Below are positions 57,422 through 64,000 of a stretch of DNA of 64,000 bases, one piece after another. This stretch comes from Psychrobacter urativorans. Lineage in GTDB: Bacteria > Pseudomonadota > Gammaproteobacteria > Pseudomonadales > Moraxellaceae. Positions within the stretch are counted from its first letter, which is position 1. The number at the start of each line of letters is the position of its first letter. The notes beneath the pieces were generated by a model, which searched no databases, was not told the origin of the DNA, and saw only the letters and a program-made list of their open reading frames with translations. The stretch is from assembly GCF_904846695.1 (NCBI RefSeq), contig NZ_CAJHBR010000016.1, positions 18,639 through 82,638 on the forward strand. The letters are read 5' to 3'. Both the position numbers and the translations under genes were made by a program.

Positions 57422-58504
57422 ATGAACGCTTTTACCCAAGCCGTTAGCAGTTATATTCCCCGGACCCGCCATTTATTAGGACTTATCCTAGTATTAATCG
57501 GCAGCTTATTTTGTTTATGGCTCAATACTAGCTTGGATGTATGGAGCAATGGACGCATCATTGGTCTATCATCCTTAACTCTAGCTATTTTGCTCGGTAT
57601 GATCTTAGGTAATACCATTTATCCTAAGTTTGCGCCAAGCTTATCTGAAGGGGTTGGCTTTGCTAAAGGGCAAGTTTTACGCTTAGCCATTATGTTTTAT
57701 GGCTTTAAACTGACTTTAACAGAAGTCGCTAGCGTCGGTATGCCAGCCGTGATGAGTGATGCTTTAGTGCTGACTTCAACGTTTTTAATAACTTATTGGT
57801 TGGGCACTAAGTGGCTAAAAGTGGATAAGCAGACCACCTTGCTAATTGGTGCTGGGGCTAGTATTTGCGGAGCGGCAGCAGTGATTGCAGCCGAGCCAGT
57901 AGTCAAAGCCGAAGCGCATAAAGTCACTATCGCCGTTGCAACGGTGGTAGTCTTCGGTACTATCGCTATGCTGCTCTATCCGTTTTTATATCATTTGGGT
58001 TGGCTACAGCCTTGGTTAACTGCGCAAGGCTACGGTATCTACACTGGCTCAACTATTCACGAAGTGGCACAAGTAGTCGTCGCTGGTAATACCGTTAGTC
58101 CTGAAGTCGGTGATACAGCGGTAGTCACTAAGATGATTCGAGTGATGATGCTTGCGCCTTTTTTATTGATATTGTCATTTGCCTTAACCAAAAGCGGTGG
58201 CGCTAATGGTGAAAAACTATCTGTCATGAGCCGGGTCAAACAAGTAAAAGTGCCTTGGTTCGCTTTTATCTTTATCTTAATCGTAGTGCTGCATACTTGG
58301 CTGACTATGAGCGCAGGCTTTGAAGCTATTATGGTCAAATTCGATGATATATTGTTAGCTATGGCTATGTTCGCCTTAGGCTTAACTACCCATCTAAGCG
58401 CTATCAAACAAGCTGGCGCTAAACCGCTAATCTTAGGAGCGATAATGTTTGCTTGGCTGATCATTGGCGGTGGCCTGATCAACATTGGTATTAGCTTTAT
58501 CTAA
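57422..58504 (+). CDS. YeiH-family (UPF0324) putative sulfate/anion exporter
   Basis: 360 residues, about ten membrane helices. Family blocks LAILLGMILGNTIYP, KGQVLRLAIMFYGFKLTL, GAGASICGAAAVIA and GSTIHEVAQVVVAG are present. UPF0324/YeiH proteins are annotated as sulfate exporters, though transport evidence is slight. AGGAAA precedes the ATG by five bases. The adjacent divergent LysR regulator supports a regulated efflux role. Confidence 0.9.
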   Translation: MNAFTQAVSSYIPRTRHLLGLILVLIGSLFCLWLNTSLDVWSNGRIIGLSSLTLAILLGMILGNTIYPKFAPSLSEGVGFAKGQVLRLAIMFYGFKLTLTEVASVGMPAVMSDALVLTSTFLITYWLGTKWLKVDKQTTLLIGAGASICGAAAVIAAEPVVKAEAHKVTIAVATVVVFGTIAMLLYPFLYHLGWLQPWLTAQGYGIYTGSTIHEVAQVVVAGNTVSPEVGDTAVVTKMIRVMMLAPFLLILSFALTKSGGANGEKLSVMSRVKQVKVPWFAFIFILIVVLHTWLTMSAGFEAIMVKFDDILLAMAMFALGLTTHLSAIKQAGAKPLILGAIMFAWLIIGGGLINIGISFI

Positions 58505-58604
58505 ACAGTCTGTAAGCATTAGCCTTTATTGCTGCTAACCTTTATTACTACTAACCTTTATTATTGCTAACCCTTGCTACTGCCAATCTAGCTGTTAAAA
58601 GTAT

Positions 58605-58642
58605 AAAAGCCTAAGTTATGGTTACCATAACTTAGGCTTTTT
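58605..58642 (+). terminator. terminator of the YeiH gene
   Basis: AAAAGCCTAAGTTATGG and CCATAACTTAGGCTTTT form a perfect 17-base stem with a 3-base TTA loop, ending in T5. Just downstream two exact copies of CTAAGTTACCCTTA (58671-58684 and 58694-58707) occur. Confidence 0.93.
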
Positions 58643-58732
58643 GCGCTCAGGCGGTTTCAATAAGCGTTAACTAAGTTACCCTTAAAGCATTAGCTAAGTT
58701 ACCCTTATCCTAAACCGGCAAATCACGCAGCA

Positions 58733-58762
58733 AAAAAAACGAACCCGGAGGTTCGCTTTTTT
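58733..58762 (-). terminator. terminator of cspA
   Basis: CGAACC and GGTTCG pair around CGGA, with an A-run on one side and T-run on the other; it follows cspA on the minus strand. Confidence 0.85.
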
Positions 58763-58786
58763 AACACATTATTCTCTAATTAAAAA

Positions 58787-58996
58787 TTAGATAGCAACGA
58801 TGTTATGAGCTTGTGGACCTTTTTGACCTTGAGTTACAGTGAACTCAACTTCTTGGCCTTCAGCTAAAGTTTTGAAGCCTGAACCAGTGATTTCGCTGTA
58901 ATGAGCAAAAACGTCTGCGCCGCTTTCTGGAGCGATAAAACCAAAGCCTTTAGCTTCGTTGAACCATTTAACTGTACCTTTCATAGTATCTGACAT
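58787..58996 (-). CDS. cspA: cold shock protein CspA
   Basis: 69 residues, the usual size. RNP1 KGFGFIAP and RNP2-like VFAHYSEI motifs bind single-stranded RNA. The first residues [13 protein letters not shown] allow a start at either Met1 or Met5; TTAGGA lies before the first. Long transcribed leader and a near-consensus promoter upstream fit cold-inducible cspA-type regulation, where the 5' leader controls mRNA stability and translation. Confidence 0.97.
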   Translation of the reverse strand: MSDTMKGTVKWFNEAKGFGFIAPESGADVFAHYSEITGSGFKTLAEGQEVEFTVTQGQKGPQAHNIVAI

Positions 58997-59136
58997 AATT
59001 CTAATCCTAATTTTAATCTATTGATGGTCAAATGACCGATAATGCTTGCAAATAGCTACTGACGGTAAATATTAAAACGAAGGATTATAACTAATACTAC
59101 GTGGTAATGATTTGGTGCAGAACTGCTCTTAAGCTT
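58997..59136 (-). promoter_or_regulatory. long cspA 5' leader
   Basis: With the promoter at 59143-59171, transcription would begin near 59136, giving a leader of about 140 bases. Long leaders of 150-160 bases are the mark of E. coli cspA-type cold-responsive mRNAs. I did not find the E. coli cold box sequence; structure would need folding. Confidence 0.6.
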
Positions 59137-59142
59137 GAGCGT

Positions 59143-59171
59143 ATTATAGGGGGCTTCCAGAATTATGGCAA
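59143..59171 (-). promoter_or_regulatory. sigma-70 promoter of cspA
   Basis: Read on the minus strand: TTGCCA (-35), exactly 17 bases, TATAAT (-10). The -10 is perfect and the -35 has one non-consensus-type change at the end (TTGACA consensus, two differences). Confidence 0.75.
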
Positions 59172-59273
59172 GTATTATCTAAACCTTTTGTGTAACAGCC
59201 TAAAAAATAATTAGCCTTGTCCCCTTTTATTCGTTGTGTAGCCCCATCAATGCAATGAGCGTTGACAGTCAAG

Positions 59274-59696
59274 TTAAGCATCAGGTAACCGAAACAGGTA
59301 GATGGCGACCCCAGTACAGACGGTGGCTACGACCCAAGCCATCCATAACATATCGGCTGGCAATTTATAAAAAAGCATAGTGGTTGATATGGCCATCATC
59401 AGGGTTGCCAAAAATTTGGCATAGCGTGGTACGGCATGATTATTTTCCCAGTCACGCACGAACTTACCAAAGAATCGATGATTAATTAGCCAAAAATGAA
59501 AGCGTCGTGAGCTACGTGCCCAGCATCCAGCAGCTAGTAATATAAAAGGTGCAGTCGGCATCACTGGCAGCACTACCCCAATAATACCCAGTACAAAAAA
59601 TATCCAACCGGTAATAAGAAAAGTCCAACGAACCGTAGGGTTAGCGGACTGGTTGGTCTTGGGACGATAATAAAAAGCTTTTTTCTTCTCAATCAT
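59274..59696 (-). CDS. YbaN/DUF454 inner-membrane protein
   Basis: 140 residues. DUF454 signature LGIIGVVLPVMPTAPFILLAAGCWARSS is intact, with helices at about 25-45, 50-68, 95-112 and 117-136. Function unknown; enteric YbaN lies beside priC. Upstream promoter lies in the following gap. Confidence 0.88.
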   Translation of the reverse strand: MIEKKKAFYYRPKTNQSANPTVRWTFLITGWIFFVLGIIGVVLPVMPTAPFILLAAGCWARSSRRFHFWLINHRFFGKFVRDWENNHAVPRYAKFLATLMMAISTTMLFYKLPADMLWMAWVVATVCTGVAIYLFRLPDA

Positions 59697-60083
59697 AAGT
59701 TTATTAACTACAACCCTATTAAGTAAGCAAAGATAACGATAAGAGGTGACAGCTTGTTATAAAAGAAAGCTACTTTAAAAAAGAAAGCTACTTTAAAAAG
59801 CTACTCTACAAAACTCAACTTAGCATGCAATAAGCCCCAAATTCACACAAGATTAGTTTTGCAGCTTTATGTGGTTTTTTGACGGCAAGATAGTTTCTAG
59901 ATAACTATATAAATAGTGAATTGATTACATTTAAAGTGATAGAAACTTGGACGCTAATGAGCCATACTGCTTATGTTGCTATATTATTTATAGCCAGTTT
60001 ATTTTTTGTATTAATAAAACAGCTCCCTAATATAAATCATCAAAACCGTAAATATATAAGCCACGGTATGTACGAGGTAGGCT
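59697..60083. other. spacer with 18-base tandem repeat
   Basis: A direct repeat with an 18-base period (unit about AAAGAAAGCTACTTTAAA) runs over 59763-59798, with a partial third copy. The region separates two divergent genes. A small open frame at 59921-60145 overlaps the next gene and is not supported. Nothing else is seen. Confidence 0.5.
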
Positions 60084-61049
60084 ATGAAACTACAATTTGC
60101 GCTGGTCCTGTCCTTTCCTATTTTAATAGGGCTAGTTGGCTGTGATAAAGGCATTAGCACTATCTCCGGTAATGCCGTGAAGTGCGGTGACGAGAACTCG
60201 CTACAGCTCATTAAAACCCTATTAAAAGACAATACTCAATCTTATGTAAAAAACATCGCATCCAATGAGGGTGTAACGACTGACAGTGCGGCGTTGAGAG
60301 CTAGTGCTAGCCAAATTGATTTTACTTTGGCAGATGTTCGTACTTCAAAGACTGATCCTAATAGTACTAAAGTGTTTTGTGTTGCAGCGCTATCTACTAC
60401 TCTGAATTCAGAGCTAGTGAATCGGGCTAACTTTGTCACTGATTACTATGAGCAAGTTAACCTTAGTGAGCTGGCATTTGAACAAGATATTGAGATGGAC
60501 AACAACACTATAAGTTATTCCTTAGAGTATGCAATACAACCTACTGATGATGGAACCAACATCTACGGTCAACTACAAAATGGCACTGAGCTGTTTGATT
60601 TCATAGGGACTGCTATCGTTAATTCTATGCAAAAAAATTCTGTGCAATCCTTAAAGTCTCAGCAACAAAAAGCTAAGGTAGCCACTAAGCTGGCGCAAAG
60701 CAAGGCGCAGGAAGATGAGAGGGCATTGGTGGTAGAAGCAACGGTTTTAGCACGTCGTGAAGCGGCAGGTGAACTGGCTGAAGTGTCTGCTGAACAAGCC
60801 AAATCCAAAGCCACTATGGATTACAAACGTAGTGAGCTCAATAAGCTGTGGAATTCAGCATCAGATGAAGTAAAAGAGTCATTAGCAGAAGGACAAAGAG
60901 AGTGGGTTGCAGAGCGTGATGAGATTTGTGTTAATCGTGCTCGAGAGGCAGATCCTGCTTGGCAAGAATATGTGCGTACAGAATGCATTACTGAACTAAT
61001 AGGCGAGCGCTATTATGAAGTAAAAGAATATATCGATAATTATGAGTAG
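60084..61049 (+). CDS. lipoprotein with C-terminal LprI/DUF1311-like domain
   Basis: 321 residues. Lipoprotein signal ending LIGLVG-C (Cys20). The central part (about 30-185) is unassigned. A helical Lys/Gln/Ala-rich coiled-coil stretch (about 190-250) leads to a C-terminal domain with LNKLWNSA, QREWVAERDEIC and ECITELIGERYYEVKEYI; the Trp/Arg/Cys arrangement resembles DUF1311/LprI-type lysozyme-inhibitor modules. GAGG precedes the ATG. Function would be in the envelope; the inhibitor role is a family guess. Codon and base use are slightly more AT-rich than core genes. Confidence 0.75.
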   Translation: MKLQFALVLSFPILIGLVGCDKGISTISGNAVKCGDENSLQLIKTLLKDNTQSYVKNIASNEGVTTDSAALRASASQIDFTLADVRTSKTDPNSTKVFCVAALSTTLNSELVNRANFVTDYYEQVNLSELAFEQDIEMDNNTISYSLEYAIQPTDDGTNIYGQLQNGTELFDFIGTAIVNSMQKNSVQSLKSQQQKAKVATKLAQSKAQEDERALVVEATVLARREAAGELAEVSAEQAKSKATMDYKRSELNKLWNSASDEVKESLAEGQREWVAERDEICVNRAREADPAWQEYVRTECITELIGERYYEVKEYIDNYE

Positions 61050-61108
61050 GCCGAAACCTTTAGATACTCTATTGGCTCACAGTTAAGTTCGACTAAGTCA
61101 GGTCAAAT

Positions 61109-61151
61109 ATAAGCCCTGCCTGTTATCACAAAGATAATAGGTAGGGCTTAT
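61109..61151. terminator. bidirectional hairpin terminator
   Basis: ATAAGCCCT-G-CCT-G-TTATC pairs with GATAATAGGTAGGGCTTAT with two G-T wobbles over 19 positions and a 5-base loop. T-run is short. It lies between two convergent genes. Confidence 0.65.
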
Positions 61152-61176
61152 TACTGAGTGATTTTGTCACTAAGCC

Positions 61177-61572
61177 TCACTCCCCCCAATATTTGGCAAT
61201 GGCTTTTGGGAAGCAATAGTCTTTTGGCATTACTGTTATAGCGATTGGTACTAATATTGATTTAGTCACTCCACCAATGCTGTCGCACGCTGCTTTATCA
61301 GCAACGTTATAGTAGATAACTCGCAAAGTGTTCTGAGGACACAGATCTGAGCACTGGAAGGATTTCATAACTTCAGTGCCATGATGGTAACCTATAACCC
61401 ATTGCTGCGCCCCTTGTGTTGGTGCAGACTCTTTTTGCTCTGCCGCTTGAATGAGATCAGCATCAGTCATAGTGTCTTCGTTAGTAGGCGCAGTAACGCA
61501 AGCTGCTAGGCTTATTATTAAGGCGCTTAGGGCGGTTAATTTGGCAGTTGATAGCATCGGCATTATTTTCAT
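61177..61572 (-). CDS. small cysteine-containing lipoprotein, unassigned
   Basis: 131 residues. Lipoprotein signal ending SLAA-C (Cys25). The mature part has Cys residues in FQCSDLCPQ, AACDSIGG and DYCFPKA, which could form two disulfides. No known domain. GGAGAG sits before the first ATG. Its upstream DNA contains the remnant of a TerF-like gene. Probably accessory. Confidence 0.7.
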   Translation of the reverse strand: MKIMPMLSTAKLTALSALIISLAACVTAPTNEDTMTDADLIQAAEQKESAPTQGAQQWVIGYHHGTEVMKSFQCSDLCPQNTLRVIYYNVADKAACDSIGGVTKSILVPIAITVMPKDYCFPKAIAKYWGE

Positions 61573-61588
61573 AATAGTTACTCTCCAG

Positions 61589-61655
61589 TTATTTCGCTAC
61601 TAATCCCTTAGCTCGGTAGCAACTTAAGCCAGCTAAGAACCCCCTTTAGTATATT
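61589..61655 (-). pseudogene. 3'-end remnant of a TerF-like vWA gene
   Basis: 67 bases that align by eye with the last 66 bases of the TerF-like gene at 62768-62833, including the identical end AGCGAAATAA and the SWLK-encoding AGCTGGCT. It carries an internal stop and a one-base indel. Both copies have the same orientation. Confidence 0.7.
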
Positions 61656-61897
61656 GTTATAGCGCGCAGAATACTGCACTATAGCGGCCGAGCCATTATT
61701 AAAATTTGTCATTAAAACCTGTGATTAATACCTGTCATTGAAATTCAGTGGCTATAACAGTTGCTGGCTGATGACTATAGCTTCAGCGGAGCTGTCAATA
61801 AGCACTATGCCCTATAGAAAACTATTAAACTTTTATATGCTTACTATAGTCTCTGTTAGCTAAGCAGATATTGACTATTTAACCAGTTATAGCCGAT
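61656..61897. other. non-coding part of the 61573-61968 gap
   Basis: About 240 AT-rich bases between the remnant and the terminator. Repeated CTGTNATT words (61718-61740) are visible. No gene seen. It could carry the promoter of the small lipoprotein gene. Confidence 0.4.
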
Positions 61898-61935
61898 AAA
61901 AAACCGCTCACAGTCTAAGCTAGGAGCGGTTTTTG
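61898..61935 (-). terminator. terminator, copy A of a duplicated hairpin
   Basis: AAAAACCGCTC ... GAGCGGTTTTT with the loop ACAGTCTAAGCTAG. It follows the 179-codon gene. A near-identical hairpin with the same loop core occurs at 62699-62737. Confidence 0.85.
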
Positions 61936-61968
61936 CTTACTATATAAAGCAGTGTTAATAGAGAGGTT

Positions 61969-62460
61969 CTAAACTAGTATCAATGCCATTATCGGAAATA
62001 TTAGAAAATAACCAAAGACTGCTAACAGTGCATACAAGGTGTTGACGTCTTTACCATCGATCTTCAGTCTAGCTAAAGTATCGCCAAGCTTTAAAATAGA
62101 GATAGTATAAAAGTAAAATGCTAATAACAGCAGCACGGTCCTAATAGCAAATATGGCCAAAGAAGACGCTGCACCAAAAAATATCACTGTGCCAGGAAAT
62201 AGAACTTCACCTTTGATGATCAAGACTAATAGAACAACTGCTACACCTGACGCCGAAGCATGAAAAAATATAACGTCGTGGAGGGTGGCATCAGCTTTAT
62301 AAAAACTGTGTTCAATATTAAGTTTGTCACTACTAAGGGCTTTGGGGACAGAGTCTCCAGTCATGATTAATTTATGACCTTTGACATTACTAGCGGTAAT
62401 GAGGAAGACGAAGAATGTCAGACCGACCCAGAAGAATACATGTATATTTATGATAGTCAT
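61969..62460 (-). CDS. membrane protein of an accessory region, unassigned
   Basis: About 163 residues from the ATG at 62460 (MTIINIHVFFWVG); the frame reaches 62508 with a TTG. Four hydrophobic segments (about 8-25, 65-85, 90-115, 140-160) with one polar periplasmic or cytoplasmic loop (about 27-60). AGGGG lies close before the start. No family is recognised. It is bracketed by two directly repeated TerF-like 3' ends and by twin terminators. Confidence 0.65.
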   Translation of the reverse strand: MTIINIHVFFWVGLTFFVFLITASNVKGHKLIMTGDSVPKALSSDKLNIEHSFYKADATLHDVIFFHASASGVAVVLLVLIIKGEVLFPGTVIFFGAASSLAIFAIRTVLLLLAFYFYTISILKLGDTLARLKIDGKDVNTLYALLAVFGYFLIFPIMALILV

Positions 62461-62698
62461 TACCCCTAAATCCGTGGAAACTCGATTTAAAAATATTTTC
62501 TGTATCAATAAAATTCAATATAATGCTTAGTGATAGTAGAGCCTCAGCCCTTGTAAAAGTTACTGTTTACCTACTCATACTATCAGTACCATTACTTTGA
62601 TTTGTAAAAAAGTGTGCCCTACTAAGCACCTCAGGCATGGCTACCTATGCTGCTAGTTGCTTTAGTGAGTGGTCTATAACTGAGATTTATTTTTTACC

Positions 62699-62737
62699 GT
62701 AAAAAAACCGCTCACAGTCTAGGCTAGAGCGGTTTTA
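62699..62737 (-). terminator. terminator, copy B of a duplicated hairpin
   Basis: AAAACCGCTC and GAGCGGTTTT around ACAGTCTAGGCTA. It differs from copy A by a single G-for-A and one base of length. It lies 30 bases after the truncated TerF-like gene. Confidence 0.85.
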
Positions 62738-62767
62738 AATATTGATATTAGGGTTGTAAATGTTATA

Positions 62768-63055
62768 TTATTTCGCTATTAATCCTAGCTCAGTGGCTGC
62801 TTTTAGCCAGCTTGGAAACTCCTCTAGCATGTTCTCGTATAAAGCTTCTTCGCTGATATCATCCAAGTCATCTAGCTCAAAAAAGCTGCAATTATCAACA
62901 AGTCGTCCGGTCATATCATCTAATTTTTTTAGAATGCCGTAGCTACTACCACCCAAACCAACAAACTGCCAGAATATCGGTAACTTTGCAGCGTCAGTCA
63001 TAATTCTACTTATACCACGAGTGTCACGTACGCCACCATCGCTAACGAACAGCAC
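62768..63055 (-). pseudogene. 5'-truncated TerF-like vWA-domain gene
   Basis: 95 readable residues from a GTG with no ribosome site. They match only the C-terminal part of TerF-type vWA proteins of tellurium-resistance clusters: KYVLFVSDGG, PIFWQFVGLGGSSYGIL, LDDMTGRLVDNCSFFELDDLDD and the FPSWLKAA end. The frame stays open upstream to about 63100, reading KIDYFRKYVLFV, then stops where the DUF4435 gene ends. Full TerF proteins have several hundred residues, so the front (including the metal-ion site loop) is gone. No ter genes are nearby. Confidence 0.8.
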
Positions 63056-63077
63056 ATATTTTCTAAAATAATCTATC

Positions 63078-63959
63078 TTAAGAGCATGTATAATTAGTTT
63101 TTAACTCATCAATAAATAGTCTTAAACCTTCAGGCTCTTCGGTGTAAGCCGAAAAGTCACTAATGAAATCTTCCTCTTTAATCTGCTTACTAAATTTTAG
63201 CCTTGTAGTTATTTTACCACTATTTTTATGAAACTCACTTTTAGTCAAAGCTAACACTTTATAAGCTATAAAAATTAATTCCTTACCTCTATACGAATCT
63301 AAAGGATCGGTTCTGCTAAAATATGTCTTAGAGTCTAAGATCTGATTTTCCACAAGGTTTAGTTCAGCTTCACTAAACACGTCTAATTCAAATACGTTTT
63401 TGAAATTGGATATATTTAGCATATTATTATCATGAACCAAATTACTATTTGCAATCAACTTGGGTAGCACATCTTTGAATTGATTAAACTCCACCTCTGA
63501 ATCACCAGTTACTATTGCCTTCAAACAAACCATATAATCTCTTATAAGCATTACTAATTTATCTCTTTCAGTTAAAATGTAGTCTCTAACTTTGATGAAA
63601 TCTGAATCTCTATCTATTTCTCCATTTGCAGGCTTTCTTTTTTTCTCTAATTTAGTCAAACTTTCTAATATATTACAAAAAAATCCATCCGTTATAAAAA
63701 AGTTTTCAATACTATATTTTTTTAAATAAAATACTCTGTCATCATCTTCTGCCTCTTTATTTAGGTTTAATTTAAAATCTGAATCTAAAAAAACTATAAA
63801 CAGACTGTTTGAATAATAATGACTATCATTTATTGCAGCTATAAATTTAGTAGCTTCATCAATTCCACCACTTACAATAGACCTCTTGCAAAAGTAGCAG
63901 AGAATTTTATAATAACTCATACAATCACAATTGGTTAGGACCATGCCAAACATAGACAA
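63078..63959 (-). CDS. DUF4435-family protein, probably 5'-truncated
   Basis: Up to 293 residues. FIVFLDSDF (about 52-60) and LKKYSIENFFITDGFF (about 79-94) are the conserved acidic and IEN blocks of DUF4435, a Toprim/OLD-like family often paired with ATPases in phage defence, including AriB of PARIS. The segment NCDCMSYYKILC at the N-terminus sits where family members have an EG..D..YY motif; the Glu-Gly is not there. The frame opens with TTG and ATGs at 63953, 63944 and 63920, none with a good ribosome site. GC is much lower than in the core genes. It could be a remnant, or start further upstream. Confidence 0.7.
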   Translation of the reverse strand: MSMFGMVLTNCDCMSYYKILCYFCKRSIVSGGIDEATKFIAAINDSHYYSNSLFIVFLDSDFKLNLNKEAEDDDRVFYLKKYSIENFFITDGFFCNILESLTKLEKKRKPANGEIDRDSDFIKVRDYILTERDKLVMLIRDYMVCLKAIVTGDSEVEFNQFKDVLPKLIANSNLVHDNNMLNISNFKNVFELDVFSEAELNLVENQILDSKTYFSRTDPLDSYRGKELIFIAYKVLALTKSEFHKNSGKITTRLKFSKQIKEEDFISDFSAYTEEPEGLRLFIDELKTNYTCS

Positions 63960-64000
63960 GCTACTTAAACAAAGTGATGCTGGTTTTAAACGTTACACAG
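63943..64000 (+). CDS. possible start of a plus-strand gene, cut by the window edge
   Basis: From ATG at 63943, 19 open codons read a natural-looking hydrophilic protein start (MPNIDKLLKQSDAGF...). TTAGGA lies before it but only two bases from the ATG. It overlaps the DUF4435 frame on the other strand, so both cannot be fully correct. Function unknown. Confidence 0.35.
   Translation, partial: MPNIDKLLKQSDAGFKRYT

Noticed and set aside
59921..60145. Small open frame with a hydrophobic segment before the LprI-like gene
   Set aside because: It overlaps the lipoprotein gene, which has a clear ribosome site and signal peptide, and its own start lacks a ribosome site.
62768..63055. Calling a tellurium-resistance cluster
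   Set aside because: Only the C-terminal part of one TerF-like vWA protein is present; no terZABCDE genes were found.
63078..63959. Calling a PARIS defence system
   Set aside because: Only a DUF4435 protein is visible; no ATPase partner is in the window, the Toprim glutamate seems missing and an opposing start lies where the partner should end.
1..64000. tRNA or rRNA genes
   Set aside because: I looked for T-loop and acceptor-stem patterns by eye and found none; a tRNA search program would settle this.

Overview
The window looks like chromosome from a Moraxellaceae gammaproteobacterium, most probably Psychrobacter. The reasons are moderate-to-low GC, an Acinetobacter/Psychrobacter-style gene set (Pil-Chp cluster, FadE, imelysin iron locus, YihG-like acyltransferase), a cspA gene and many short AT-rich spacers. 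The genus is inferred from protein style only. No rRNA, tRNA, IS transposase or CRISPR array was seen.

Layout. 0.1-6.6 kb (minus strand): an iron-responsive envelope locus of two imelysin-family lipoproteins, a di-heme oxidoreductase and a DUF1513 beta-propeller-like protein, with a good Fur box before the first gene and a weaker one before the second. 6.8-10.3 kb: an OmpA-like lipoprotein, a PlsC/YihG-type acyltransferase and an unassigned membrane protein resembling a voltage-sensor domain without a pore. 10.4-12.9 kb: minC, then minDE after a 467-base spacer. 13-22.4 kb (minus): cytochrome b561 and the type IV pilus chemosensory cluster pilG-pilH-pilI-pilJ-chpA plus a ChpC-like CheW protein. 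22.9-27.2 kb: an orphan membrane-fusion lipoprotein and an OmpR-type two-component pair whose kinase has a large insert in its ATPase domain. 27.3-30.1 kb: the metNIQ methionine importer. 30.5-35 kb: an aldo/keto reductase and ccmABCDE (heme delivery for cytochrome c maturation, ccmFGH absent). 35-43.4 kb: an unknown soluble protein, an HDAC-like deacetylase, a DUF2905 protein, coaBC, radC and fadE. 43.7-51.8 kb: gltS, a TSUP exporter, nhaA, an MpaB-family oxygenase, two Nudix hydrolases and a small membrane protein. 52-60 kb: an M16C peptidase, a UspA-type protein, a LysR regulator divergent from a YeiH exporter, cspA with a near-consensus promoter and long leader, and a YbaN-family protein.

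60-64 kb is accessory in character. It has an LprI-like lipoprotein, a small lipoprotein, an unassigned membrane protein, a 5'-truncated TerF-like vWA gene, a second 66-base remnant of that gene's 3' end 1.2 kb away, two near-identical terminators, and at the edge a DUF4435 gene that seems to have lost its N-terminal Toprim glutamate and is met head-on by a possible new gene. This end looks like a decaying island (tellurium/stress and defence families) and is where unusual biology is most likely, but the window stops there.

Functional links visible: Fur box plus imelysin/DHOR/DUF1513 (iron); Pil-Chp (twitching motility); MinCDE (division-site placement); CcmA-E (cytochrome c maturation); MetNIQ (methionine uptake); LysR-YeiH (anion export). 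Many convergent gene pairs share a strong bidirectional terminator. Start sites were moved from the longest reading frame wherever a ribosome binding site or signal peptide decided the matter; this is stated in the entries.
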